Shown here one piece after another: positions 16,647 through 26,412 of a stretch of DNA of 36,490 nt. Under the pieces are notes generated by a model. The model had not been told where the DNA came from. It searched no databases and was given only the letters and a program-made list of their open reading frames with translations. Within the stretch, counting starts at the first letter, position 1. Every line of letters begins with the position of its first letter. The DNA comes from Verrucomicrobiota bacterium. Lineage in GTDB: Bacteria > Verrucomicrobiota > Verrucomicrobiia > Opitutales > Opitutaceae. The position numbers were made by a program, and so were the translations under genes. The stretch covers positions 1-36,490 of the forward strand of contig JAUVVA010000028.1 in assembly GCA_030604905.1 (NCBI GenBank). Reading direction: 5' to 3'.

Positions 16647-16686
16647 GGCGCCCTCGAGGGCAAGAAAAAAAGCCATACAGATGCCA

Positions 16687-17139
16687 TCAAGCTTTCCCGC
16701 CGTAGCTTGCGTAGTCGTCGAGGTCGAGGCGGTCGAAGTAGGTGACGATGTCCTCGCGGGCCGGGCCGTAGTTCTCGATGGTCTCGGCAAAGAAGCGGTG
16801 GCGCTTGGCGTCGCCGGCGGAGAGCTTGCTCAGGTAGTCGGACCAGGCGGCGATTTCCCAAGCCTGGCGGGTGGGGGAAGCGTTGGCCAAGACCCAGGCG
16901 AGCATCTCGGAGTCGGAGCGGCCCTTGGCGACCTCGGCCAGCAGGGCCTCGGGGGTGATGCCGACGAAGCTGAAGAAGCGTTGATCGAGGGGGCAGGGGT
17001 AGATGAACTCGCCCAGGCGGCCGGCGGCGGAGGCGCGGGCCTTGTCAAGGAGGCGGGGGAGGTGGACGAAGCCCCCGAGTTTGACGCGCGGACTGCGCGG
17101 TGGGTGGGCGCTAAGATCGGGTGCGGAGAAGTTGATCAT
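16687..17139 (-). CDS. DUF5069 domain protein
   Basis: The protein has 150 residues. It shows the DUF5069 pattern along its whole length: NFSAPDLSAHPPRSPRVKLGG (3-23), FVHLPRLLDKARA, GEFIYPCPLDQRFFSFVGI, then the acidic SDSEMLAWVLANA, and a C-terminal helix-rich part ending LDDYASYGG. The family is found in Verrucomicrobia and relatives and has no known function. There is no signal peptide and no membrane segment. I chose the ATG at 17139 because family members begin at this point, although the frame is open to 17352. It is divergent from infA and lies 62 bases upstream of vapB on the same strand. Confidence 0.88.
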   Translation of the reverse strand: MINFSAPDLSAHPPRSPRVKLGGFVHLPRLLDKARASAAGRLGEFIYPCPLDQRFFSFVGITPEALLAEVAKGRSDSEMLAWVLANASPTRQAWEIAAWSDYLSKLSAGDAKRHRFFAETIENYGPAREDIVTYFDRLDLDDYASYGGKA

Positions 17140-17283
17140 GGCGCGGGCAAAGGGAGGCGCGGCCGGCCGGGAGGCAAACGCGTTTTCCACCCGGGGCGCG
17201 GTGCGCGTGGCGGAAGCGGGTGGGGCCGTTGACGCTTTGATGGGGCCTTTCGGGAGCGGATGGATGGTGTGGGGAGGAAAGCC

Positions 17284-17315
17284 TTGACTAGCGGGGCGCG
17301 CATCGGGCTTACCAA
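17284..17315 (+). promoter_or_regulatory. Possible infA promoter
   Basis: TTGACT (17284-17289) is a good -35 hexamer. The best -10 candidates, TTACCA or TACCAA (from 17309), lie 19 to 20 bases later, which is a little long and weak. The site is about 65 bases before the infA start, in the divergent gap with the DUF5069 gene. Confidence 0.35.
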
Positions 17316-17378
17316 TACCCTTTACGAACCTCACACGCATGTTCCAACCCATATCCTCCGGCCTCCGCGCCCACCGCT

Positions 17379-17648
17379 ATGTCTGACTCTGACGGCAAAT
17401 CGATCGAAGTGGAGGGCACGATTGTCACGGTCCTGCCGGGCACGATGTTCAAGGTGGAGTTGGCCAACGGCCACGTGGTGCTGGCGCACATCTCGGGCAA
17501 GCTGCGGAAGAATTTCATCCGCATCTCCACCGGCGACCGCGTGAAGATGGAGATGAGCCCTTACGATCTGGAGAAGGCGCGCATCACCTATCGCATCCGC
17601 GAACAGAATCCGGGCCCCCGCCCGCCGCCGCCGCGCCGCCGGTATTGA
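17379..17648 (+). CDS. infA: Translation initiation factor IF-1
   Basis: The protein has 89 residues, of which about 72 form the S1-like OB fold. Signature stretches are [40 protein letters not shown], and [19 protein letters not shown] ending in TYR. IF-1 binds the ribosomal A site and assists IF-2 and IF-3 in start selection. It has an unusual Pro/Arg-rich tail, [13 protein letters not shown], beyond the normal end. The ATG at 17379 has no Shine-Dalgarno site. An intrinsic terminator follows directly, so infA is probably transcribed alone. Confidence 0.96.
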   Translation: MSDSDGKSIEVEGTIVTVLPGTMFKVELANGHVVLAHISGKLRKNFIRISTGDRVKMEMSPYDLEKARITYRIREQNPGPRPPPPRRRY

Positions 17649-17660
17649 TCCCCGCGCTCG

Positions 17661-17686
17661 ACGCCCCGTGCTCCGGGGCGTTTTTT
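17661..17686 (+). terminator. Intrinsic terminator of infA
   Basis: ACGCCCCG (17661-17668) pairs with CGGGGCGT (17674-17681) around a 5-base loop, followed by a run of six T (17681-17686). It begins 13 bases after the infA stop codon. Confidence 0.88.
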
Positions 17687-17805
17687 GTGTCCGCATGCCG
17701 CGTCCCGCCAGAGCCTCCGCACCCGATCCCGTGGAAAATCCCCGGAGTGGCGCGGGGACGCCCGCGAAGGCTCGGGGCGGCCCCGGCGGGGCGGACGACC
17801 CGGGA

Positions 17806-18723
17806 ATGGCCGGGGTGCCCGAGGGGATGCGTGCGGAGGTGGAGGATTTTGGCAACGTGCTCTCGCTGGAGCGCGGGAGGTCGGCGCACACCGTGTCGGC
17901 CTACGAGAGCGATCTGTTCCAGTGCGCGGCGTGGCTGGTGGCGCACAAAGGCGTGCGGGACTGGCGCGAGGTGAGCGCGGCGCAGGCGATGGATTGGCTC
18001 TATGCCTTGGGCGGCGAGAAACTGGCGGTGGCCAGCACGGCGCGAAAGCTCTCGGCCCTGCGCGGCTTCGCCCGGCATCTGGTGCGGGAGGGGCGCCGGC
18101 CGGATGATTTCACGGCGCTGCTGCAGGGACCGAAGCGGGTCCGGCGCGTGCCGGCGACGCTGAGCGCGGGCGAAGTGGACAAACTGCTCGCCGCGCCGGG
18201 CGGGGGGGATGCGCTGGCGCTGCGGGATCGGGCGATCCTGGAGTTGTTCTATTCCTCGGGGCTGCGGGTTTCGGAGCTGGCGGGACTCAGTCTCCAGCAG
18301 CTCGATCTGGACCAGGGTTACCTGCGGGTCTTCGGCAAGGGCTCGAAGGAGCGGGTGGTGCCGGTGGGGGGCAAGGCGAGCGAGGCGCTTCGCGTCTATC
18401 TGGCGGCGGGCCGGCCTGGCTTGGTGAAGGCGAAGACGGGGAGCGTCTTGTTTCTGAGCGAGCGCGGGGGACCGCTCTCGCGAAAGACCCTGTGGTATCT
18501 GGTGCAGAAACACGCGGCGGCGGCGGGAATCGCGCGCGGGGTGAAGCCCCACCAACTGCGACACAGCTTTGCCTCGCATCTGTTGAGCGGAGGAGCGGAT
18601 TTGCGCGCGATCCAGGAGATGCTCGGGCACGCCAACCTGGAGACGACGCAGATCTACACGGCGGTGGAGGAGAAACGGCTGGTGGAGCAACACGGGCGTT
18701 TTCACCCGCGGAATCGGGAGTGA
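17806..18723 (+). CDS. Tyrosine recombinase XerC/XerD
   Basis: Site-specific recombinase of the XerC/XerD type, which resolves chromosome dimers at dif during division. From the chosen ATG it has 305 residues, close to the family length. The core-binding domain (HTVSAYESDL, TARKLSALRGFARHL) is followed by the catalytic domain with all six residues: R154 (SSGLRVSEL), K178 (GKGSKERVVP), H249 and R252 (HQLRHSFASHLL), H275 (LGHANLETTQIY) and nucleophile Y284. LGHANL is XerC-like and the end RLVEQHGRFHPR is XerD-like, so I do not assign one letter. An earlier ATG at 17695 lies just after the infA terminator and would add a low-complexity Pro/Ala/Gly segment; the ATG at 17827 is a third option. There are no integron or phage genes beside it. 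Confidence 0.92.
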   Translation: MAGVPEGMRAEVEDFGNVLSLERGRSAHTVSAYESDLFQCAAWLVAHKGVRDWREVSAAQAMDWLYALGGEKLAVASTARKLSALRGFARHLVREGRRPDDFTALLQGPKRVRRVPATLSAGEVDKLLAAPGGGDALALRDRAILELFYSSGLRVSELAGLSLQQLDLDQGYLRVFGKGSKERVVPVGGKASEALRVYLAAGRPGLVKAKTGSVLFLSERGGPLSRKTLWYLVQKHAAAAGIARGVKPHQLRHSFASHLLSGGADLRAIQEMLGHANLETTQIYTAVEEKRLVEQHGRFHPRNRE

Positions 18724-18779
18724 CCCCCCGCGAAATTCTGTCGCGCCCCGCCGCGGGCTTCTGTTCCCCTCCTTCCTTC

Positions 18780-19397
18780 ATGTCCTCCGAATATCCTCTC
18801 GATACCGTCGAACAACGCGTGAGCTATGGCATCGCGCTCAACATGGGCGCCAATCTCGCCCGTCAAGGCTTGGAAATCGACCTCGGCTCCTTCGTGGTCG
18901 GCCTCCAGGACGGTCTTGCGGGGATGAAGCCCCGTGTGAGCGAGGCCGCGCTCAAGGCGGCCTTTGAGACCGCGCAGGAGCGTGTCGAGGCGGTGGCGGC
19001 GGAGCGCGCCGCGGCCCAGGCTGGCGAAGCGCAGGCGTTTCTGGAGGAAAACAAAGCCCGGCCGGGCGTGGTCGTCACTCCCTCGGGCCTGCAATATGAA
19101 GTGCTGCGCGCCGGCAGCGGCGCCAAGCCGAGCAGCGAACAGACCGTCGAGGTGCACTACCATGGCACGCTCACCGACGGCACGGTCTTCGACAGCTCGG
19201 TCCAGCGCGGCGAGACGGTGAGCTTCCCCGTGACCGGCGTCATTCCCGGCTGGGTCGAGGCCCTGCAGATGATGCAAGTGGGCTCGAAGTGGCGCCTCTT
19301 CATTCCGTCGGATCTCGCCTACGGCGATCGCGGCACCGGCCCGATCCCCGGCGGCGCGACGCTGATCTTCGACGTCGAACTGATCGGCATCAAGTAA
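18780..19397 (+). CDS. FKBP-type peptidyl-prolyl cis-trans isomerase
   Basis: The protein has 205 residues with a FklB/Mip-like layout. An N-terminal helical dimerisation domain (RVSYGIALNMGANLARQGLEI, then a long Ala/Glu-rich helix around residues 58-95) leads into an FKBP catalytic domain from about residue 98. Landmarks are VEVHYHGTLTDGTVFDSS, SFPVTGVIPGWVEALQMM, GSKWRLFIPSDLAYGDRG and PGGATLIFDVELIGIK. It speeds proline isomerisation during protein folding. There is no signal peptide, so it is probably cytoplasmic. It starts 56 bases after the xer stop on the same strand and may be read from that transcript. Confidence 0.94.
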   Translation: MSSEYPLDTVEQRVSYGIALNMGANLARQGLEIDLGSFVVGLQDGLAGMKPRVSEAALKAAFETAQERVEAVAAERAAAQAGEAQAFLEENKARPGVVVTPSGLQYEVLRAGSGAKPSSEQTVEVHYHGTLTDGTVFDSSVQRGETVSFPVTGVIPGWVEALQMMQVGSKWRLFIPSDLAYGDRGTGPIPGGATLIFDVELIGIK

Positions 19398-19407
19398 GGC
19401 TTGGCGC

Positions 19408-19430
19408 GGCATGGGCGTCCCGCCCGTGCC
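19408..19430. repeat. Palindromic repeat between FKBP and ligase genes
   Basis: GGCATGGGCG (19408-19417) and CGCCCGTGCC (19421-19430) form a 10-bp stem with one G-T mismatch and a 3-base loop. It has the same core as the element at 776-800 and again sits between convergent genes. It may act as a bidirectional transcription block, but no T-run is present. Confidence 0.55.
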
Positions 19431-19439
19431 ACCTGCCCG

Positions 19440-20471
19440 CTACCGTGATGGCGCCGGATCGCGGGCCACTTGCTCGGGGTCTTTGTCCGCGCGCAGGGCG
19501 AGGAAGACCGGGTGGCGGAGCAGGCCCTCCTGGGTCCACTCGGTGAAGCGCACCTGTGCGACGAGCTCCGGGCTCAGCCAGGTGACGCGCCGCATCTCGG
19601 CCGCGTCCATGCCGCGACCGAAGCGTGAGCGGCCGCTCAGCGGCAGGTTGTGGAAGGGGCAGTCCGCGATGCGCAGCGGCAGGAAACGCGCGTGCAGGGC
19701 CGCCAGCCCTCGCGCGTCGAAGCCCGTGCCCACGCGCCCGGCGTAGACGAGGCGGCCGCGCTCGTCGTGGTAGCCGACCAGGATCGCGCCGAAATGACTG
19801 CGTCCCCCGCGCGGCGGGGTGAAGCCGCCGATCACGAATTCCTGCTCGGCCTGCACCTTGCACTTCACCCAGGCGCCGCTGCGGCGACCGGCCTCGTAGG
19901 CGGAGCCGGGGCGCTTCGCCACGATGCCCTCGAGCCCCTGCTCGCGCGCGGCGGCGAGCAGCACCGCGGGCTCCGTTTCGAAGCAAGGCGAGAGCAGGAG
20001 CGGCACGGGCGCCGCCGCGAGCAGGCGGGCGAGGCGCGCCTGGCGTTCCTCGAGCGGAAGCGCGCGGAGATCCTCGCCCGCGAGGCGCGGCAAGTCGAAG
20101 ACGTAGTAGCGCAGGATCGGGCGCGCGCCGCTGTCGCGGGCCTGGAGCGCTTGGAAACGCGAGCGCCCGCGTTCATCCAAGGCGACGATCTCGCCGTCGA
20201 GGATCGTGCCCTGGAGCTTGAGCCGGCGCAGCGCGGCGACGATCTCGGGGAACTCGGCGTCGAGGCGCTTCTCGTTGCGCGACCAAAGCTCGACGCCCCC
20301 GCCGTGGAGCACGGCGAGGGCGCGGTAACCGTCGAATTTGATCTCGCAGCGCCAGAGCCCCGCGGGCGGGGCCTCGCTCGCCAGCGCCTTCATCGGCTCG
20401 AGGAAGGTCGGCGGCTCGGGCGTCGTCGGCGGCCCGGGCGGGCGGCGGGATTTGGTGGAGCTGCCGGGCAT
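19440..20471 (-). CDS. ATP-dependent DNA ligase (LigD ligase-domain type)
   Basis: The protein has 343 residues. Motif I is EIKFDGYR (43-50) with K45 as the AMP-accepting lysine. Motif III-like LDGEIVALDERGR, motif IV EGIVAKRPGSAYEAGR, motif V WVKCK and an OB-fold start EFVIGGFTPPRGG follow. This is the LIG domain found in bacterial LigD, a non-homologous end-joining enzyme. The phosphoesterase and polymerase domains of full LigD are missing, and no ku gene is in the window. The short Ser/Pro-rich N-terminus (about 20 residues) looks like a leftover linker (inference). It starts 21 bases after ohr on the same strand and is probably co-transcribed with it. Confidence 0.92.
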   Translation of the reverse strand: MPGSSTKSRRPPGPPTTPEPPTFLEPMKALASEAPPAGLWRCEIKFDGYRALAVLHGGGVELWSRNEKRLDAEFPEIVAALRRLKLQGTILDGEIVALDERGRSRFQALQARDSGARPILRYYVFDLPRLAGEDLRALPLEERQARLARLLAAAPVPLLLSPCFETEPAVLLAAAREQGLEGIVAKRPGSAYEAGRRSGAWVKCKVQAEQEFVIGGFTPPRGGRSHFGAILVGYHDERGRLVYAGRVGTGFDARGLAALHARFLPLRIADCPFHNLPLSGRSRFGRGMDAAEMRRVTWLSPELVAQVRFTEWTQEGLLRHPVFLALRADKDPEQVARDPAPSR

Positions 20472-20492
20472 GGGAGGACGCCCGCGCGCGGC

Positions 20493-20897
20493 TCAATCGG
20501 TGACGAGCTTGACGTCGATGTTTCCGCGCACGGCGCGGGAGTAAGGGCAGGTGGAGTGGGCTTGGTTGAGGAGCTTGCGGCCGGTGCTTTCGTCGACACC
20601 GGGAATGGCGCAGCGCAACTCGACGGTGAGGTGGGACGTGTCGCCGCTGGCGTCGTCGGCCAGGCCGACGCGGGCGATCACCGAGGAGCCGGGGATCTCC
20701 ACGTGCGCGGTCCGCGCGGCTTTTTTGAGCGCGGAGTGAAAGCAGGCCGCGTAGGCGGCGCCGAAGAGATGCTCGGGCGTGGGCGCCTGCTCGGCGGCGA
20801 GATCGAGGCGCAGCGCGTTGTCGGAGGATTCAACCACGCCTTCGCGGCCCCGGTTGGAGACCACTTCGGCGACAAAGGAGGAGGTGGACGGAATCAT
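20493..20897 (-). CDS. ohr: Organic hydroperoxide resistance protein (OsmC/Ohr family)
   Basis: The protein has 134 residues, the Ohr length. The two redox cysteines are C52 in AAYAACFHSAL and C117 in AHSTCPYSRAVRGNIDVKL, and the N-terminal REGVVESSDNALRL carries the Ohr arginine region. Ohr reduces organic and lipid hydroperoxides with dithiols. The loop before PEHLFGAAYAACF is shorter than usual and lacks the Gly-rich GGxGGxTNPEQ form (AAEQAPTPEH here). The ATG at 20897 is at the correct family start. It is divergent from a dehydrogenase gene, and the gap of about 190 bases should hold both promoters. Confidence 0.9.
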   Translation of the reverse strand: MIPSTSSFVAEVVSNRGREGVVESSDNALRLDLAAEQAPTPEHLFGAAYAACFHSALKKAARTAHVEIPGSSVIARVGLADDASGDTSHLTVELRCAIPGVDESTGRKLLNQAHSTCPYSRAVRGNIDVKLVTD

Positions 20898-21051
20898 GGT
20901 CGCGCAAGGTAGTCCCGCGCGGGTCTCCGCGACATCGGGTTGGCGGCGGGCGCTCCCATCCGGCCCCCGGGCGGAGCCGCCGCGCCGAAGGAGGCGAACC
21001 CGTGAATCGGCCGGAGTTTTCACCAACCCGGTCTTGGCGGCGGCCCCGATT

Positions 21052-21080
21052 TTGAGAGCTCCCGCGCTGGCGCATAGTAA
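21052..21080 (+). promoter_or_regulatory. Putative promoter of the SDR gene, almost leaderless
   Basis: TTGAGA (21052-21057) and TAGTAA (21075-21080) are 17 bases apart, an ideal sigma-70 spacing. The GTG start is only 4 bases after the -10 element, so the transcript would begin at or within a few bases of the start codon. The -10 match is only moderate. Confidence 0.45.
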
Positions 21081-21084
21081 ACGC

Positions 21085-21954
21085 GTGCCCACCAAATCCG
21101 AGAAGCCCAGCAAGCAACGCTCCGCCAAGACGCAGGCGCGTCGTCCGGGAAGCGAGAGCGAGATGGACCCGAAGCCCCAGGCCGAGCGGCCCGAGAAGGG
21201 CTCGGATCGTCTTGTCGGCAAGGTGGCCTTGATCACCGGTGGCGACAGCGGCATCGGCCGCGCCGTCGCGATCGCCTTCGCCCGCGAGGGCGCCGACGTG
21301 GCCATAGCGTATCTGGAGGAGGACGATGACGCGCAGGATACCGCCGCGGCGGTGGAGAAGTTTGGCCGCCGCTGCCTGTTGCTTCCGGGCGACGTCGCCG
21401 AGACCCGCACCTGCGAGAAGCACGTGAAGAAGGTCCTCAAGAAGTTCGGTCGTCTCGACGTGCTGGTGAACAACGCCGCCGAGCAGCATCCGCAGGAATC
21501 GATCGAGGACATCAGCGACGAGCAGCTCGAGCGCACTTTCGCGACCAACATCTTCGCTTACTTCCGCCTTACCCGCGCCGCCTTGCCCCACCTCGGCGAG
21601 GGTGCGGCCATCATCAACACCACCTCGGTCACCGCCTACCGCGGCAGCCCCAAGCTCCTCGACTACTCTTCCACCAAGGGGGCCATCGTCTCCTTCACCC
21701 GCTCTCTCGCCAAGGGGCTCGCCGAGCGCGGCATCCGCGTGAACGGCGTGGCCCCGGGTCCGGTATGGCCCCCCCTCATCCCCTCGACCTTTCCCCCGGA
21801 GAAGGTCGAGAAATTCGGCTCCGACGTGCCCATGAAGCGCGTCGGCGAGCCCGCCGAGATCGCCTCGGCCTTCGTCTTTCTCGCCTCCCTCGAATCGAGC
21901 TACATGACCGGTCAGGTCCTGCACCCGAACGGTGGAGAAGTCGTCAACGGTTGA
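21085..21954 (+). CDS. Short-chain dehydrogenase/reductase (YghA-like)
   Basis: The protein has 289 residues. NAD(P)-dependent oxidoreductase of the SDR superfamily: cofactor motif [10 protein letters not shown] (51-60), NNAA (129-132), and the catalytic triad S181, Y194 and K198 in YSSTK. The N-terminal extension contains [14 protein letters not shown], a conserved lead-in of the YghA-type glucose/ribitol dehydrogenase-like branch often linked to general stress. For that reason I prefer the GTG at 21085 over the ATG at 21163. The substrate is unknown. It is divergent from ohr and is followed 19 bases later by the sigma-54 activator gene, so the two may form an operon. Confidence 0.9.
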   Translation: MPTKSEKPSKQRSAKTQARRPGSESEMDPKPQAERPEKGSDRLVGKVALITGGDSGIGRAVAIAFAREGADVAIAYLEEDDDAQDTAAAVEKFGRRCLLLPGDVAETRTCEKHVKKVLKKFGRLDVLVNNAAEQHPQESIEDISDEQLERTFATNIFAYFRLTRAALPHLGEGAAIINTTSVTAYRGSPKLLDYSSTKGAIVSFTRSLAKGLAERGIRVNGVAPGPVWPPLIPSTFPPEKVEKFGSDVPMKRVGEPAEIASAFVFLASLESSYMTGQVLHPNGGEVVNG

Positions 21955-21973
21955 GTCTCGTCCACTCCCCACC

Positions 21974-23482
21974 ATGAAAATCCTCCTTGTCGGAGACGAG
22001 GCGCGCATGCGCCGCCTGATGGCCTTTGGCCTCGCCACCTCGTCGGATCAAGCCTCCTTGGTCGGCTCGCTCGCCGAGCTCGGCCGCGTGCCCAGCCTGC
22101 GCGACTACGACGCCGCGCTGCTCGACTGGGAGATGCGCGCGGAGGAGGCGAGCGAGGTGATGGCGCGCCTGCGCCAGCTCGCGCCCGCCGTGCCGGTGGT
22201 CGCGATCACCTCTCGCGAGGCCCGCGTGGCCGATGCGCTCGCGGCCGGAGCGGTGGACGCCCTGATGAAGCCGATCGATATCGACGTCGCCCGCGCCGCG
22301 CTCGCCCGCGTGGCCTTGCCTCCGGCCGGCGATGAAATGGCCGAGGCCGGCGTGATTGTCGCGGCCTCCGCCTCCGCCTGCGGCGGCGCGAAGCCCGCGA
22401 GCGTGGCCGCCGCGGAAAAGCCCGCGCATGCGCCGGAGCGGGTGGCGCCGGCTCCCCTCGCCGCCACGGCGCATCCGCCCGCGGCCGGCGTCCCGGCCAC
22501 GCGTCCCGGCGCGCCGGCCTCCGAACTCTCGACCAAGAGCCCCTTGCTGCGCCGCCAGTTGCTGGTCGCGACCAAGGCGGCCAAGACCATGGTCAACGTG
22601 CTCCTGCTCGGCGAGAACGGCACCGGCAAAACCCATCTCGCGCGCAGCATCCACAACCAGAGCACGCGCCGGGACCAGCCCTTCGTCACGGTCAACTGCC
22701 CCTGCTTGCAGGCCCAGTTGTTGGAGAGCGAGCTCTTCGGCCACGTGCGCGGCGCCTTCACCGGCGCGGTCGCGGATTCGCCGGGCCTGGTGGCCGCGGC
22801 GGAAGGGGGCACGCTGTTTCTCGACGAGATCGGCGAGCTGCCGCCGGCCCTGCAGCCCAAGCTCCTGCGCCTGCTCCAGGAGCGCTGCTACGAGCGCGTC
22901 GGCGAGGCCAAGACGCGCACGGCGGACATCCGCATCATCGCCGCGACCAACCGCGACCTCGCGGCCGAGGTGGCGGCGGGGCGTTTCCGCGAGGACTTGT
23001 TCTATCGACTTAACGTGATCGCGCTCGACCTGCCGGCCCTGCGGCAGCGCCCCGAGGACATCCTGCCGATGGCGCAGCAACTCCTGCAGGAGTTTGCCCA
23101 GGCGACGGGCCGCAAGCTCGAGGGCTTCTCGGCCGAGGCGCGCACCGCGCTGCAACGGCATAGCTGGCCGGGCAACCTGCGCGAGCTGCGCAACTGCATC
23201 GAGCGCGCGGTGATCCTGTGCGAGCGCGAGGTCGTCGGCCTCGAAGATCTTCCCAACCTCGCCGCGCCGCCCGCCGCGCTCGAGCCCCAGGTGGGCGACT
23301 TCGTGACGCTCGCGGAGCTGGAAGAGGCGCATATCCGCCGCGTGGTGGAGAAGGCGGGCAGCTTCATGCAGGCCGCGCGTCTGCTCGGCATCAACAAGAC
23401 CACGCTCTACCGGCGCCGTCGTCGCCAGGACGAGAACACCTTGCCCTTCGACGAGGACCTTCGGGCCGCGATGACGGGCTGA
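21974..23482 (+). CDS. Sigma-54-dependent response regulator
   Basis: The protein has 502 residues in three domains. The receiver (1 to about 115) has D8, phospho-acceptor D51 and K99. An Ala/Pro-rich linker (about 120-185) leads to the AAA+ domain, with Walker A GENGTGKT (213-220), the sigma-54 contact loop GAFTGA (260-265) and Walker B TLFLDE (280-285), followed by the conserved [11 protein letters not shown] Fis-type helix-turn-helix closes it ([20 protein letters not shown]). It is expected to drive sigma-54 promoters when phosphorylated. No histidine kinase is encoded next to it, so the partner is unknown. The ATG at 21974 starts directly at the receiver fold. The neighbouring SDR and DUF3309 genes suggest a stress role (inference). 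Confidence 0.94.
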   Translation: MKILLVGDEARMRRLMAFGLATSSDQASLVGSLAELGRVPSLRDYDAALLDWEMRAEEASEVMARLRQLAPAVPVVAITSREARVADALAAGAVDALMKPIDIDVARAALARVALPPAGDEMAEAGVIVAASASACGGAKPASVAAAEKPAHAPERVAPAPLAATAHPPAAGVPATRPGAPASELSTKSPLLRRQLLVATKAAKTMVNVLLLGENGTGKTHLARSIHNQSTRRDQPFVTVNCPCLQAQLLESELFGHVRGAFTGAVADSPGLVAAAEGGTLFLDEIGELPPALQPKLLRLLQERCYERVGEAKTRTADIRIIAATNRDLAAEVAAGRFREDLFYRLNVIALDLPALRQRPEDILPMAQQLLQEFAQATGRKLEGFSAEARTALQRHSWPGNLRELRNCIERAVILCEREVVGLEDLPNLAAPPAALEPQVGDFVTLAELEEAHIRRVVEKAGSFMQAARLLGINKTTLYRRRRRQDENTLPFDEDLRAAMTG

Positions 23483-23534
23483 ACCGCCCGCCGCGCGCAT
23501 TTCTTTTCCCACGCTTCCAATCCCCCTGTTCACC

Positions 23535-23693
23535 ATGACCACCTCGACCATCCTGCTGATCATCCTGCTCCTGCTCGTCATCGGCGCGGTGCCGACCTGG
23601 CCGCACAGCCGGGGCTGGGGCTACGGCCCGAGCGGCGTGCTCGGGCTGATCCTGATCGTCTTGTTGATCATGGTGCTGACCGGGCGCATCTGA
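23535..23693 (+). CDS. DUF3309 small membrane protein
   Basis: The protein has 52 residues. Two hydrophobic helices (TILLIILLLLVIGAVPTW and VLGLILIVLLIMVLTG) flank the highly conserved loop WPHSRGWGYGPSG. This is the DUF3309 signature as I know it; the family is widespread and uncharacterised. It is probably inner-membrane. It lies 52 bases after the sigma-54 activator and 70 before hrpB on the same strand. No Shine-Dalgarno site is visible. Confidence 0.9.
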   Translation: MTTSTILLIILLLLVIGAVPTWPHSRGWGYGPSGVLGLILIVLLIMVLTGRI

Positions 23694-23763
23694 CGCCCGT
23701 CCTCGGACGGGGCTTGCCCAGCCCGCCGGGGCGGCTTGGGGTGGCGGCTTTTCTCGCCGCCCG

Positions 23764-26325
<2,562 letters not shown>

Positions 26326-26348
26326 CGGTCGGGGCGCGGACGGCGCGC

Positions 26349-26381
26349 AAAAAAACACGCTCCCCCGGGCGGGGGAGCGTG
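26349..26381 (-). terminator. Strong intrinsic terminator between hrpB and the PRC-barrel gene
   Basis: CACGCTCCCCC (26356-26366) and GGGGGAGCGTG (26371-26381) form a perfect 11-bp stem with a GGGC loop. Seven A precede it on + (26349-26355), which give a seven-T tail on the minus strand, so it terminates the PRC-barrel gene. It may also block hrpB readthrough from the other side. Confidence 0.9.
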
Positions 26382-26412
26382 GTCTGATCGATCGAGGCGA
26401 GCCGGGGCCGGC

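Noticed and set aside
16649-16670. GCCCTCGAGGGC palindrome next to an A-run as a terminator upstream of vapB
   Set aside because: On the minus strand the T-run precedes the palindrome, which is the wrong order for a terminator of the DUF5069 gene; for + there is no gene to terminate.
17695-17805. Pro/Ala/Gly-rich N-terminal extension of the Xer recombinase
   Set aside because: The frame is open and an ATG exists, but the segment is low in complexity and family members start near 17806-17827; kept only as an alternative start.
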